A stretch of 64,000 nucleotides of DNA, taken from NCBI GenBank assembly GCA_963970005.1, contig CAXAMN010008446.1, positions 170,841-234,840 of the forward strand. Reading direction: 5' to 3'. Below the pieces are notes generated by a model, which did no database searches, was not told where the DNA came from, and worked only from the letters and a program-made list of their open reading frames with translations. Of this stretch, positions 53,038 through 62,696 are shown one piece after another; within the stretch, counting starts at the first letter, position 1, and each line of letters begins with the position of its first letter. Made by a program: the position numbers and the translations under genes. This stretch comes from Durusdinium trenchii. Taxonomy: Eukaryota > Sar > Dinophyceae > Suessiales > Symbiodiniaceae.

Positions 53038-56000
53038 TGGCAGAGCGCGAAAGAATCCCAGATTCAAGGATCCTAGTGAGAAACAAGGCCCCCACCCAGA
53101 TCTCTTAAGATCCTTTCCACCAACAAATCGCTGAACACCCTTGGAGTCTCGGTATCGACCTCGCACATTCCACCCGCCATCCAATGTGTTCCCATCACAC
53201 CAACCCTCACTGGCTGGGATTCTGACGGGTTGTTTGGAGAGAGAGGTCCATTTTTTCTTTTTCTTTCTTTGTCAAAGGTCCCTGGTCCTGGCATGTGAGT
53301 TTATTGAACATGGTTTATTGAACATGCAAATGCAAACTCCCAAACCATATGTACCCCACCATCTGGGCCATCATCCTTTCATCGTTGCCCCAGAAAGTGC
53401 TCCGCTTCATACATTGCTGGCCATAGTGGGCAAGCCAACAGTTGGATTTCCAGACCTTTGGGCAGGTGCAATTTCCACCTTCAATAAGTGAAGTGCATGT
53501 CAAACAATCAATCAACACATATCAAAACTATAGATTTGATAAGATTTGCACATGCAACTTGTAGGGCCATGCGACATACAGTACCCTAGTGCACAACCAT
53601 TCAAAGCGAGGGTGGCGAGGTAATACTTGCTCAGATCCTCTTGGTTGCTCCATGACCCAGATCGTATGGCAAGCGACCATCAAAAGGAGAAGAAGAACTA
53701 CCCTGTCAGGGATAACCAGAAGCTCGAAACAATAGTGGTTGAAGAGATTCCCTGCACATGATCAAACCACACACGCATGCTTGTCACAACCCACCTCGAT
53801 ATAGTTCCATTCCCTTTCCCCACAAACGCACAACCCTGCTGTCCAAGCGGGTTTATGGGACTTCTCATTGATGTTCCTCTAGAAACTATCGAGAAAGAGC
53901 TGCAGTCCGGCGCCACTAGGTTCATTGCATTGGGGCCTTCCTGCATGATGCAAGTCATGGCTAGCCTGAAGACGGTGCCAAACAGAGGTTGAGGATTGTG
54001 GAGGGGTAGGCAAACTCAATTCAGACCATCAACAAAAAGGTGGAAAGCTGCGGAAAAGCTGAGGCTTTAACGCAAAGCCAGCCTCACTTAGAAAGTCCAT
54101 TGTTCGCCTCCCCTTTGCCAAATCAATATCATACGACACAGTGGAAACCCCTTCCTGTCGGAAGTGACCACTGACTGTACCGTGGCCAGAAAACAGCTCC
54201 ATCATCTCAATCCTCATTTCTTTGTTCACATTCTCAGTGAACATCAGTAGGATCACCTGGGGCAACCAACAAATAATATAGACCATTTGTAAGTCCATTC
54301 AGGCACTATGAAGACCTGAGGCCAGAACGCACCCAATAAACACCTGCCCAATTACATGGAAACACCAGTCAGGAACAGGGAAACCACGAAACCCTGGCCT
54401 TTGGAGCCTGCAATTGAATGAGGTTTTTGACCAATGACTCCCATCGCTGAGGCATCGTCAGGACGTGGAATCTAGCCACCTAGGCCTTTGGGGGATAACA
54501 AATGGCTGACAAAGGCAGAAGGGTGCATACGCAGCGCCACCGTTGATTCAATCCCATTTGACAAAAATAGATCTGACTCCAATCTTCCAGAGTGTTAATA
54601 AACATGCCACGCCCTCCCTTTGATAGCATCCTGCAGGCCCACCGCTCCACCATGATGCAGTCGCCAAATTGATTGATGACGCCTGCGCCCCAGCTCGTGC
54701 TGAAAGAAACAGGGGAAGAGGGAGGAGGGTTATGACTGGGTTCAAAAGCTTGGAACGCAGGCCAGCCCATTTTTGCACCACACCATACCGGCAACATTGC
54801 CAGTTCGATACCACAACTTGGCCCAGCTCAAAGAGCTAGGATGGAACTAACGAACATGCCTTTCAGCATGCAAACCCCAGTGCTAGCACTCTCCAAAGAA
54901 TCCCACCAAGCTCACTCACGGCACCGTTGCCATTGTCAAGACAACCAAGTCAATCGGTGCTTGCATAGGCCTCAGTGCATTGGGTATAAACGGTATGTAG
55001 CATGATGTAAAGCCACTGAAGTCACTGGAGGAAGTTTAGAAAACAAAAAGGATTCTTAACAAATCCAAGTTGCAGCCTTCCCTGCAGCAATTGCCTCCTC
55101 TTTAGTCTTGCCTTCACGGATTGCGGCATTCTTTGCCTTGACATAGGCAGAAGACTTGCGGCTTTGCCGTGCTTTCCTTTCCTTCTCCTTCTCATCCACC
55201 TCCACATGGTTGCCGCGCTTCTTCATATTTTTGTCTTCAGCCTTCTCCGGTGCCCTGTCTTTGGCATTCTTCCTTGACTCAACCTTCTCATTCTTCTTAA
55301 CTTCATCCAAGTTGCAACCCTTGGACTTCTTGGAAGGCCCCGGCTTGCAATCTTCATCTGTGCTGCCCCCTTTCTTGCAGCACTTCTTCGGCATCTCAGG
55401 CTTTGCCTCATGTGCACCCTTTCCTGCTCTTCTCTTGCTTCCCTTTTCACGCGCCACATCCACCTCAGAGGGCTCCTTTTCAGAATCCTGTGCGGGCGAA
55501 GCTTCCGAAGACGATCCAATATCATTTGCATTTGCTTTGCCCCTGGGTCTGCCTCGTGCTTTTGCCTTGCTCTTTGCCTTTGCCTTGGCACGCCCTTTTG
55601 CTTTGGCCTTTGGCACCGCTTTTGCTTTGGCCTTGGCCAAAGCCTTCACTTGCTTCTTCCGCTCTTTCTTCAAGATCTGCTCATCTTCCTGCTCATCCTC
55701 ACCATCACCCACTTCATCCTCCTCCCCCCCTCACATTTTCGAACTGACTGGAGCTGCTGCTCTGGACTGATGGGTGCACATTTCTTCCTCCCCTGTATGC
55801 AAGCGGGCTTCTCAGGCAAAGGCTTTGGGAGGAACTTCTGCCCAGGCTTAACCCCATTCCCCTTCACAACCTCCTCCACTGGGCTCTCCAAAGATTCCTT
55901 TGAAGCTGGGGTCTTCTCAGGGTCTGTCAAAGTAGAGTTTGAAGTCTCAATGGTGGCTTCAGCCGGAGGCTTCTTTGTCAAAGCTTGCTCTGAAGCCATT

Positions 56001-57950
56001 GCCTCATCTAGGGCTGGAGGAGTGCTCTCCACATTACCCTTAAGCTCATCAAAGCGCAGCTGCTTGCAAGCAGGGTCCACAGGTTGGTGACGTAGGGCCT
56101 CCATCACGTGTGGTGAGGTCAATGGTTGGGTCTCATCTGAATCCAGGCCTTGGAGGTTTGAAACTCGATTCGAACCATATACAGTGACCCTCCAACCCTC
56201 TAGTAACCCACAAAGGCTAATTTTTTTAAGAGCATGTTTCTAATCCGAGGCGAGCCACATGGCTTGGCTTCCGCGGCCACAACAACAGAGGCCTTGGCTG
56301 CCACTTCTTCCAGCATGGCCTTGTGAGCCTGTAGAGTAGCAATGAGTTGGAGCTGTTCCTGGATCTTTTTGAGCTTGTCCTTGGAAAGAGAAGAGTGGAT
56401 CTACCGGTACCACCCACAAGACCTAGGTTTTGAGACTACTCTTAAGAGAAACAAGAACACATCAAAATCAATGGCCAGTCAATTCCACCGATTTGGCTGG
56501 CCTAGAGTTTCTCCCACTAGCCAGACAAAAGGACTCTTAATTGAGATGGGACTCCACTTCTTTCAGCTGTTGAACATAGGATGCATTGCAAGGGACAACT
56601 TCAATGTGATCTTTGCACCGGGCTTCCACTTTGCAAGTAGCACACGACCAAATGCCAAACACATTGACCAAAGCGTGCGTGTATTGCTTCAGGGGCTTCG
56701 GCGGTGTGATTCCCAAGTCACCTGAGAATGGTCTTACAACACATTGCACATGACCCCACACATATGGACCCAAAAGACCGTGTCATAGACCTCTACCACC
56801 AAAAAAGCCAAGGTGCATTTTGGCGGAAGTGGAGATGGGGTGTACACAGTGCTTCCTCGCATGGTCATGGGGCAGCCCCCCCCCAAAAAAAAACACCCAT
56901 TTTAACATGGCACTACCAAACAGGTCTCTCCTGGACTGAATTGTTCTGCCTTTTCCTCCACAGGCGGCACAGGCTTCACCACTGGCTTGGAAACTGCATT
57001 TGGAAGGACTGGAGGGGTGACGCTGGCTTCAGCACACACGGTGGATTGGGGGGTGGTCGAGGGTTTCAACTGGGAAGGGTCCACCTCATCCTTCACATCC
57101 TCATCCTTACCATCGGGTTCCATTTCACCCTCGCCACAATCACCATCATCATCATCATCTTCTTCTTCATCAGCACCATCACCAGCATCATCTCCTGAAC
57201 CCTCGTTGGACGAAGCTTCAATCTCATCATTCGACTCCGAATCGGCAGGCTCAGTTGAAGGGCCAGAGCGTTCAGGGGCAACAGGAATGCCGGCAACTTC
57301 CATCAACCTTCTGATAACCATTGATCGGGGTCGGTGAGGCCGAGATGCCGCCCGGTTGAAGCACGACAGCAAGCGTTTGATTTTCCACGCTTGCAAGCTG
57401 AGGGTATCTCCTGAGTGCATGGATCATGGGAATAACTTTGCCTACATACACAGGGTGGGAGACAATACTATATACATCCTAAGCAGAAAAGAAACAGCAC
57501 TGGTACAGTCTAGGGGCTCATGGTGGGAAGGCTCATCATGTGGAACAAGGACTCCACATGAAAGAAGATGGTGTCAACACCAACACGAGTGCCCAGGCGC
57601 TGGATCAGGGGCTCCAGCAGACTCTCATTCAAATCAAGGGAATCCCGCGAAATATATGTGTTTCCTCCAAGTTCCACCTAAGCTTGTGCTTCCTGTCAGA
57701 AGTGTGAGAACGCCTCTTTCAGCCCCAAACAAATTGAAAACAGAAAAGGTGGACCAGGCAAAGATCTTGCTGGTAAGTGGCAAGTTCCCCCTTTAGCGCC
57801 CGCCGACGAATATCCGCTGTTTTCTCCCAATCGATCGCAAGAGAGGTTTCCGTGGGCATGGCAAACTCCAATCTCAAAGATACCGTTGGCAAGCCAAAGA
57901 GATACTTGAGCCAAAGGTGAGCTACACATTACAGAAAATCCTATTCTGAA
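52673..57950 (-). CDS. Multi-exon gene of the dinoflagellate MELFSG family, candidate C5-methyltransferase-like fold
   Basis: Minus-strand gene of at least 13 exons ending in TGA at 52673. Order: LFGLPTVSLRLEFAMPTETS; LDLNESLLEPLIQRLGTRVG; an acidic linker; a short coiled coil; a Pro/Glu linker; a strongly basic Lys/Ala domain; then MELFSGHGTVSGHF, VAPDCSSFS, IWVMEQPRGS, WKSNCWLAHYGQQ, KRSTFWGND and YPEGLAKHF. From memory this is a large family in Symbiodinium genomes with no assigned function. FSGxG, P-D-C-S-S-F-S and M-E-Q-P resemble motifs I, IV and VI of C5-cytosine methyltransferases (FxGxG, PCQxxS, EN/EQ). This is an inference; the target-recognition region is not recognisable. The gene sits head-to-tail with the transposase-like gene. 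Confidence 0.65.
53096..53190 (-). CDS. Exon RGRYRDSKGVQRFVGGKDLK of the MELFSG-family gene
   Basis: Reads RGRYRDSKGVQRFVGGKDLK RSG before the donor CTGG|GTGGGG. A Tyr/Lys/Asp-rich strand followed by G-x-K-x-L-K-x-S is the family segment just before YPEG. The start is uncertain: an upstream lysine-rich stretch (KERKRKNG, about 53250) may be part of the same or a preceding exon. Confidence 0.6.
53360..53455 (-). CDS. Exon WLAHYG...KRSTFWGND of the MELFSG-family gene
   Basis: The CCCAAAG|GTC acceptor keeps phase 0 after TR of the previous exon. Reads VWKSNCWLAHYGQQCMKRST then FWGNDERMMAQM before ATG|GTGGGG. The aromatic-Y-G followed by K-R-S/T-x-x-W-x-N motif is the family's block after the E-Q-P motif. 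Confidence 0.7.
53585..53702 (-). CDS. Exon VVLLLLLMVACHTIWVMEQP of the MELFSG-family gene
   Basis: CCTGACAG|GGTAG joins AG of the previous exon to complete an arginine codon (R-V-V-L-L). Reads VVLLLLLMVACHTIWVMEQP RGSEQ then HPRFEWLCTR. A buried helix followed by a strand ending in E-Q-P is equivalent in position to motif VI (ENV/ENP) of C5-methyltransferases. Confidence 0.7.
53795..53965 (-). CDS. Exon VAPDCSSFS of the MELFSG-family gene
   Basis: CTTCAG|G acceptor. Reads LAMTCIMQEGPNAMNLVAPD CSSFSIVSRGTSMRS then LGQQGCAFVGKGNGTISR before TCGAG|GTGGG. P-D-C-S-S-F-S has a cysteine followed by Ser-Phe-Ser, like the catalytic P-C-Q-S-F-S motif IV but with D in place of the proline immediately before C. 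Confidence 0.75.
54072..54256 (-). CDS. Exon MELFSGHGTVSGHF of the MELFSG-family gene
   Basis: CCCCAG|GTG acceptor, then VILLMFTENVNKEMRIEMME LFSGHGTVSGHFRQEGVSTV SYDIDL (two segments run on) and MDFLSEAGF. The donor TTTGC|GTTAAAG is phase 2 and joins to give A-G-F-A-L-A-M, as expected for the family. The glycine-rich loop after a hydrophobic strand, followed by a second strand ending in D, is a Rossmann-type SAM-binding signature. Confidence 0.75.
54480..54797 (-). CDS. Possible exon of the MELFSG-family gene
   Basis: Open stretch with INQFGDCIMVERWACRMLSK then FINTLEDWSQIYF. It lies between the basic domain and the MELFSG exon on the same strand. No family feature recognised, and no phased splice sites found. 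Confidence 0.25.
   Translation of the reverse strand: MLPVWCGAKMGWPAFQAFEPSHNPPPSSPVSFSTSWGAGVINQFGDCIMVERWACRMLSKGGRGMFINTLEDWSQIYFCQMGLNQRWRCVCTLLPLSAICYPPKA
55060..55735 (-). CDS. Lys/Ala/Glu-rich basic exon of the MELFSG-family gene
   Basis: Begins with an acidic run (EEDEVGDGEDEQEDEQILKK) and becomes a long basic low-complexity domain made of KAKA repeats (ALAKAKAKAVPKAKAKGRAK), then KKSKGCNLDEVKKNEKVESR and SSAYVKAKNAAIREGKTKEE. The last part (Y-x-x-A-K-N-A-A-x-x-E-G-K-x-x-E-E-A) is recalled as a family motif. It resembles dinoflagellate histone-like or DNA-binding tails only by composition. Confidence 0.6.
55737..56140 (-). CDS. Linker exon of the MELFSG-family gene with apparent frameshift at its 3' end
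   Basis: CCTCCAAG|G acceptor; reads DSDETQPLTSPHVMEALRHQ PVD then LDEAMASEQALTKKPPAEAT and ends APISPEQQLQSVRKCEG. A run of seven G at the end puts the following EEDEVGDGED sequence in another frame; one more G, or an unrecognised small intron, would join them. Disordered, Pro/Glu/Thr-rich. Confidence 0.6.
56232..56417 (-). CDS. Coiled-coil exon of the MELFSG-family gene
   Basis: Frame reads KLKKIQEQLQLIATLQAHKA then MLEEVAAKASVVVAAEAKP and CGSPRIRNMLLKK. The first 30 residues show heptad hydrophobics (L, I, L, I, L) of a short coiled coil. Boundaries approximate. Confidence 0.5.
56540..56760 (-). CDS. Possible exon of the MELFSG-family gene
   Basis: Open stretch with GDLGITPPKPLKQYTHALVN then KDHIEVVPCNASYVQQLKEV ESHLN. 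The composition is protein-like; no landmark recognised and no phase check possible. Confidence 0.3.
56955..57437 (-). CDS. Acidic exon of the MELFSG-family gene
   Basis: One frame reads RSMVIRRLMEVAGIPVAPER SG then a serine/aspartate/glutamate-rich tract with a run EEEDDDDDGD, and ends SKPVVKPVPPVEEKAEQF. A GTAG|GCAAAG acceptor upstream (57437) also opens another frame (KVIPMIHALRRYPQ), so a short additional exon may lie at 57390-57437. Disordered acidic linker. Confidence 0.5.
57500..57690 (-). CDS. Exon(s) LDLNESLLEPLIQRLG of the MELFSG-family gene
   Basis: After a TGACAG acceptor one frame reads KHKLRWNLEETHIFRGIPLI and stops; another, overlapping, reads NTYISRDSLDLNESLLEPLI QRLGTRVGVDTIFFHVES. 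Both look coding, so a small intron or frame change lies between about 57640 and 57665. The second segment is the better conserved-looking one. Confidence 0.5.
57776..57925 (-). CDS. Upstream exon of the MELFSG-family gene
   Basis: Reads HLWLKYLFGLPTVSLRLEFA MPTETSLAIDWEKTADIRRR ALKGELATYQ (three short runs) after a TGTAG acceptor. A possible GC donor (CA|GCAAGATC) follows. The first exon and start codon were not identified upstream (57.95-58.8 kb shows no convincing coding stretch). Confidence 0.55.
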
Positions 57951-58829
57951 AACTGAAAACCTCTTTCAATCCCCAAAAAGGAGTGTCTTGTATAGTTGAA
58001 ACCTCAGCATCTCTTAGGGCAAAGACCCACATTCTCCATCCCACCACCACCAGACGCACCGGTTAGCACGCCTCAAATGCCTCAAGCAAGCACCAGGAGC
58101 GAAGACGCAGATCTTCTGCCTGGAGAGTTGCACTTCGCTCCATATCATATGCAGTTTGACGTTGCCATATCTCAATTGGTTCTGGTGTTGCCTTTAATTA
58201 AAACAAACTATAGTGACATCTTTGGATATCTTTGGAACCTATAGCTGACAATGAGAGTTGTGGTGAAGGCCCGCGCCTTCCATCACCATAGAGCTGGCTG
58301 CATGGAGCATGTCCACAGCTATACAGCTAAATGTTGATAGCTATTTGCATCATTGCTTGACAAATGCTTGCAAACAGCCAACTTCATCTAGCTTCATCCA
58401 ACTTCATGACTCGATCCCGCTTTGGAGCAAAGAAAATTGCAGAGGTGTGCGCTCAGCTGTTTTTGAACGCTTTCGCACGCTTTTGCACGAGATCCCTTTA
58501 AATATCTTTAAATGCTCGCTTCTTGGATTTTATATACGAAAGGCAATTGATCAAAAAATTTTGTATCAAAGGGAGGTCCAGGGAAGTACAGTAGGTTCAA
58601 ACAGTTTGATGCCTGCCAATTGCAGGCACAAATTGCCCAATTGGCTCAATGAATCCAATGAACTGAAATGCAATATAAGTTACATGACAACATGACCTCA
58701 AAGAGCATGCTTCGAACAATTTCAAGCAGTTGTCTTGGGGGCCCAAACAATCATAGCCCCTAGCCATAGCCCCCAAGCTTCTAACATCTTCTGAATAGGA
58801 ACCAAACGAAGACCCCCTACTCTACTCAC

Positions 58830-58941
58830 TGGTGCTGCACCCAGCGGCGCATTCGAAGGCGCACCAGCTGCGCGCCAAGGCGGGAGCCGGGTTCTTGAGG
58901 TCGGTCGAATTGAGCACCAGCAGCAGGCGGAAGTGGGCCGC
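58830..58941 (-). CDS. Exon with ARSWCAFE motif, unknown protein
   Basis: Bounded by GTGCAG|GCG and CCA|GTGAGTAG, the most canonical splice pair in the window. Reads AAHFRLLLVLNSTDLKNPAP then ALARSWCAFECAAGCSTS. R-x-W-C-x-F-E motifs are frequent in dinoflagellate repeat and signalling proteins (from memory); here no domain can be named. It may pair with sequences beyond those I could phase. Confidence 0.6.
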
Positions 58942-59231
58942 CTGCACTCACCAAGAGATCGGTCAAAGGGCGAGCACGAGGCCAGGCACGAGAGGCACGA
59001 GGGGCACGTGAGGGAGATACTGCAAATGTGAGGGAGATATGGGGTGGAGATACTGCAAAAACAGTATGCGGAGTGTGGATTTGGTCAAGGCCTCTTAGAT
59101 GCTTTGTTGGAGTCAGGATGAGTAGGTCTAGGGTCGAGTCTAGGGCAGTTGAGTTGACCGTCATGACAGCTCTGGATCCGAAGTTTGGACGTCCATCCGA
59201 CCTGGAAAACCAAACAACCAGAAAAATCATT

Positions 59232-59326
59232 CCCATATACTCTATGTCTGCCATATATGCCTATATTGGTCCCAAAAGCCACCCCAACTGATTTGGCCTA
59301 TATGGCATACACATGGAGAGTATGGG
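59232..59326. mobile_element. Palindromic MITE, CCCAGA family, copy P7
   Basis: Starts CCCATATACTCTATG and ends CACATGGAGAGTATGGG, flanked by ATT on both sides (59229-59231 and 59327-59329). The terminal stem differs in sequence from other copies, but both arms changed together (CCCATA.../...TATGGG), so pairing is maintained. Confidence 0.8.
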
Positions 59327-59707
59327 ATTGGCTGTTCCAGTATGTAACTGAAGTCCTTTACATCGGAAGCGGCGTTTCCCGTGCCGGGGCCTAAGGCCTG
59401 GGCCTAAGGCGGCCCGGATAAGCCCCGGCCGGAGACGTTTCTGGTGGACCAGGAATCGATGTTTTGGGACAAAGAATGGTGGGAATCTGCAGGAGGTGTC
59501 ACCTGAACATACCTGTCACCTCTTTTCACACATTGGGGTCTGATTGAGAGGACCAATAGCACAGACCCCAAGTTCGGTGCAATGATGGACGTCCATCCGT
59601 CCACACATTGGGGTCTATGCCAACGAAGGATTTGGAACGAAGCGTGTCCACGCACAGCAGCACTGCTTCCGACTTGGACTCAATCGCATATTCGACGAAG
59701 TCCATCC

Positions 59708-59852
59708 TCCAGTGAAGTGAAGCGTTTCCTCCAGTGAAGTGAAGCGTTTCCTCCAGTGAAGTGAAGCGTTTCCTCCNNNNNNNNNNTCCAGTGAAGTGAA
59801 GCGTTTCCTCCAGTGAAGTGAAGCGTTTCCTCCGGTGAAGTGAAGCGTTTCT
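59708..59852. repeat. 22-bp minisatellite interrupted by assembly gap
   Basis: Unit CAGTGAAGTGAAGCGTTTCC plus TC, repeated at least six times on both sides of the N run. The unit itself contains the shorter repeat GTGAA. The array probably caused the assembly gap, so its true length is unknown. Confidence 0.95.
59777..59786. other. Assembly gap (10 N)
   Basis: Ten N inside the minisatellite; the size is a placeholder. Confidence 0.98.
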
Positions 59853-61730
59853 AGTCAACCACGAAAGATCTCGAAAGAACTTCAACCTTTTCAAGCGACC
59901 AAGCTAGGGGTGAAGGAGGGCGTCGCGCGGCCGAAGGGCCGTGTCACACGGTGGAATGCGGCGGTGGAAGGCGGAAGACGAGCCCTGTGCTCTTCGCATA
60001 GCTCTGCTTGAAAGGGTTTCCCGCGCGGATTCGCAACACAGCTTTGAGTGCGAAAGGATTTATAACAGCCAATTGAGCTACTGTTCATCTGTCGTTCATG
60101 CTTTCGTGCTGTTTGGCCTCCTGGGTGGGAGCAAGAAAAGGCGCCGTTCGGCCACGGCCGAGTGGTTGTCTCTCAACCGCCTCGGCGACCTTGGACCAAA
60201 CGTGCGGAGAGAAGGTGCCGGTGTCGGTGAAATCCTCAGTGCAGGAACGAAGACTGTCTGTCGATGTGTCTTTTTAAAACTACCCTTGGGCTGGGGGGAG
60301 GGGAGGGGGAAGTCATAGAATAGGAACCGATAGGAAAGGATCACAATAGTTGATCATTGATTTCCGCTTTCCAGGTGACCTGGTGTTGTTGTTCTGAATA
60401 AATGCCACGATCCGCAAAGGGCTCACAAAAAAAACAGGGAATGCCCCGGAAACAGCTGTTGCCATTGTCGGGCACACGAGCCAAAACGTGCAAAGGTTGA
60501 CAATCCGCTGGCGTGCCAAACGACTCTGCGCATCAAAAGGTCCTGCACACCAAGCTTTGCCTTATGATCTCTTTGTCTGAACACTGAAATCCCCCTCGTG
60601 ACTCCCAAGTTGCTACAGTTGCTGCAAGAAAACGGTGATCAAGACCCTGACGATAGTCAAGAAACATTGCAGTCCCCACCATGTGCTATTGCATGCTGGT
60701 GCCAATATTGGTTGCGCAAGGAATCGACAAGGTGAATGATCTACTGCAAAAAGCAGGGCAAGATGTGCTTCTGGCGACTTTGCTTGTGCAACAGACTTAT
60801 TGTTGCCTCATGTATGTCCTATGGAGGTTCCAAAAAATCTAGCCACGTACACGAACCGAAACCGCAATTTAATCGAAACTACCAGGCAACTTGCATACCT
60901 CATTCCAAAGCTCGACTGAGTTTTGTGTATCAAAAAACCCTACCGATACACACCGCATCCCACCGCCCAAGCGGCAGTGTGGCGCGTCGCAAAGGCACCA
61001 AGCCAGTAGCCAGTCCGGCCGCTCAAGCCACGTACGGCCAAGTGCTGCCTTTCACCGGAACAACGCGCCAACGTGCGGTAGGGGTACAGCAAATTTGACC
61101 ATCACAGGGCTCCACGGATGGCTCCACGGATGGCTCAGGTTGAGAGAGAGGGGTACCCATATGGCCCATACAAAAGCTGAAGGTCTAGAGTCTAAAGCCT
61201 CTACCGACTGGGTGCAATTGGATAGAACTGACCCAAGGTAGGTATACAGCTACCATCCATTGTAAATCATGCAGCTATTGTGCGGGATAGCGAGTCACCT
61301 AACGCAGAATCGAGTGATGTCCCGGACGCTAATCCGAAGTCTCTGAAGAGTTTGGCGCGTTCTCCGAGACTTGGGCACAGAAGTCTCAGAGTTGCACACT
61401 GGCCTTACACCCTCCAAGAACTTCTCCAGGTGCTCTCCCCAATAGTGGCTGATGAACCTCAGAATCGAGGTGAATGCCTTCAACATGAATGTCCGTGACA
61501 TGCAGGTCCCGAACCCATCGTTCCCATGTATGCCTGAACGATCATTGAACGACGCCGGCACGCTCTCTCTGCCCTTTCTCCGAGCCGACGTTGGCTGAAA
61601 CCGTGCCAAAAAGAAAAAAGGCGGCCTCTTTGACCCGCCCCGGCCGAAACTCGTGGCAAACCGGGCCGAAACCTCTCGAGGTTTAGGCCTTCCGACCTCA
61701 CATGTGCCGACCTGTCGAAGCAAGAGTCTA
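59853..61730. other. Stretch without a supported gene
   Basis: Several open frames occur on both strands but none has a convincing composition or paired splice sites. The GC-rich segment 61540-61690 contains repeats of GGCCGAAAC-type words. It may be intergenic or intronic DNA of the flanking minus-strand genes. Confidence 0.35.
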
Positions 61731-61734
61731 CCAT

Positions 61735-61956
61735 CCTCTCAGTCGATCCGGTGATCTGCAGGTCACTGACCGTGCTTGTGCTGGTCTCCTTCTTCCCGCG
61801 AATGAAGCGGAAGGCTTTCTTACTGATGCGCCAGGCCGCCTTGGCCAGGAATTTCACTGCTTTCAATGGAGACAAAAGAGCATACTTCACACAATCTCTG
61901 AAGTTCTTGTTCACACCATCCATTTCCTTAGATTTGCGCGGAAACATGTTCCCCAA
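61735..61956 (-). CDS. Probable exon, basic segment of a small membrane-protein gene
   Basis: Reads GNMFPRKSKEMDGVNKNFRD then CVKYALLSPLKAVKFLAKAA and FRFIRGKKETSTSTVSDLQI. A basic amphipathic segment follows the two-helix exon upstream (61960-62270) on the same strand. Boundaries uncertain; the frame ends beyond VDSCFDR. Confidence 0.4.
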
Positions 61957-61959
61957 ATG

Positions 61960-62270
61960 GAGCAGCTCGGGAAGAAACCCCCTGTATCAAGCCAGGAGCC
62001 TTTCGCTTGAAAAGAACCAGATGCAGAAGAATTACCATGATCAACCAGGTATCAATCCAACAAAAGAAGGTGCCCATAATTCCGAAAGCAAGGAAAGAGC
62101 CGGCGATGGCCCAACCCACAGGCGAGCTGATCGCAAGCATCAGGATCGGCATGGAACTAGATCCCAGCGCCCACATGGAAACGATGCGTTTACGGTCCTC
62201 CAATGGAAGGATTTGCAAGGCAAAGCCACCCTCATGTTCGTCCTCATCTGCCTCCTCTTCTACTAGCTCG
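61960..62270 (-). CDS. Two-helix membrane exon
   Basis: Reads NELVEEEADEDEHEGGFALQ ILPLEDRKRIVSMWALGSSS (two runs) then helices MPILMLAISSPVGWAIAGSF and FFCWIDTWLIMVILLHLVLF ending KRK. An acidic N-terminal segment, two transmembrane helices and a basic end indicate a small integral membrane protein. The join to the upstream exon lies at a 10-bp tandem repeat (62271-62290). Confidence 0.55.
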
Positions 62271-62284
62271 TTGGTCCACCTTGG

Positions 62285-62377
62285 TCCACCTCGTCCAAGG
62301 CCTGCTCAATGTCTCCTTGGAAGGACATGCTTTCCCACCGACAAGCGACACCGATCTGAACTTCAAGAAACTCAGCA
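62285..62377 (-). CDS. Short exon upstream of the two-helix exon
   Basis: Reads DAEFLEVQIGVACRWESMSF QGDIEQALDEVDQ and then stops in frame within the 10-bp tandem repeat unless spliced. Composition is good and the position is right for the same gene. Confidence 0.4.
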
Positions 62378-62506
62378 TCCCATGTGAGAAACCGTATGCA
62401 TGCTCAAAACATTACCTGGGACGTCTTGGGCATTAGATGTTAGATATGTACCCAATATATATAATATATATAGGTAACCTATGTATATATTATTTATACG
62501 GATTTA

Positions 62507-62696
62507 TACGGTATCTTATCTCAACAATCCCTTGGACAGCCAAAATGCCGTAATGTTCTTCAAACTCCTTTTCCATGTCTTTCAGCTTCTGGATGGCGGT
62601 GGCCTCCTCGTCTGCTGACAGTGCTGGACCTGTCTCTGGCATCTCTGAGATCTCTTTCTTGGCTGCTTCTTTCCTGAGTGGCGCGGCTTCATCACA
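62507..62696 (-). CDS. Helical exon of the small membrane-protein gene
   Basis: After GTGTCAG the frame reads CDEAAPLRKEAAKKEISEMP then LSADEEATAIQKLKDMEKEF and EEHYGILAVQGIVE. Strongly charged, helical; a probable cytoplasmic segment. The donor may be GTATAAAT near 62507. Confidence 0.5.

Noticed and set aside
55156-56090. Long plus-strand open frames opposite the lysine-rich exon
   Set aside because: They are antisense shadows; lysine/glutamate-rich minus-strand coding gives Phe/Ser/Leu-rich open frames on the other strand.
57905-57925. Minus-strand GTAGC...TTTGGCTCAAG resembling a relict spliced leader at the start of the MELFSG gene
   Set aside because: The same bases are read in frame as part of the exon HLWLKYLFGLPT, and the spacing differs from the leader by two bases, so coincidence is more likely.
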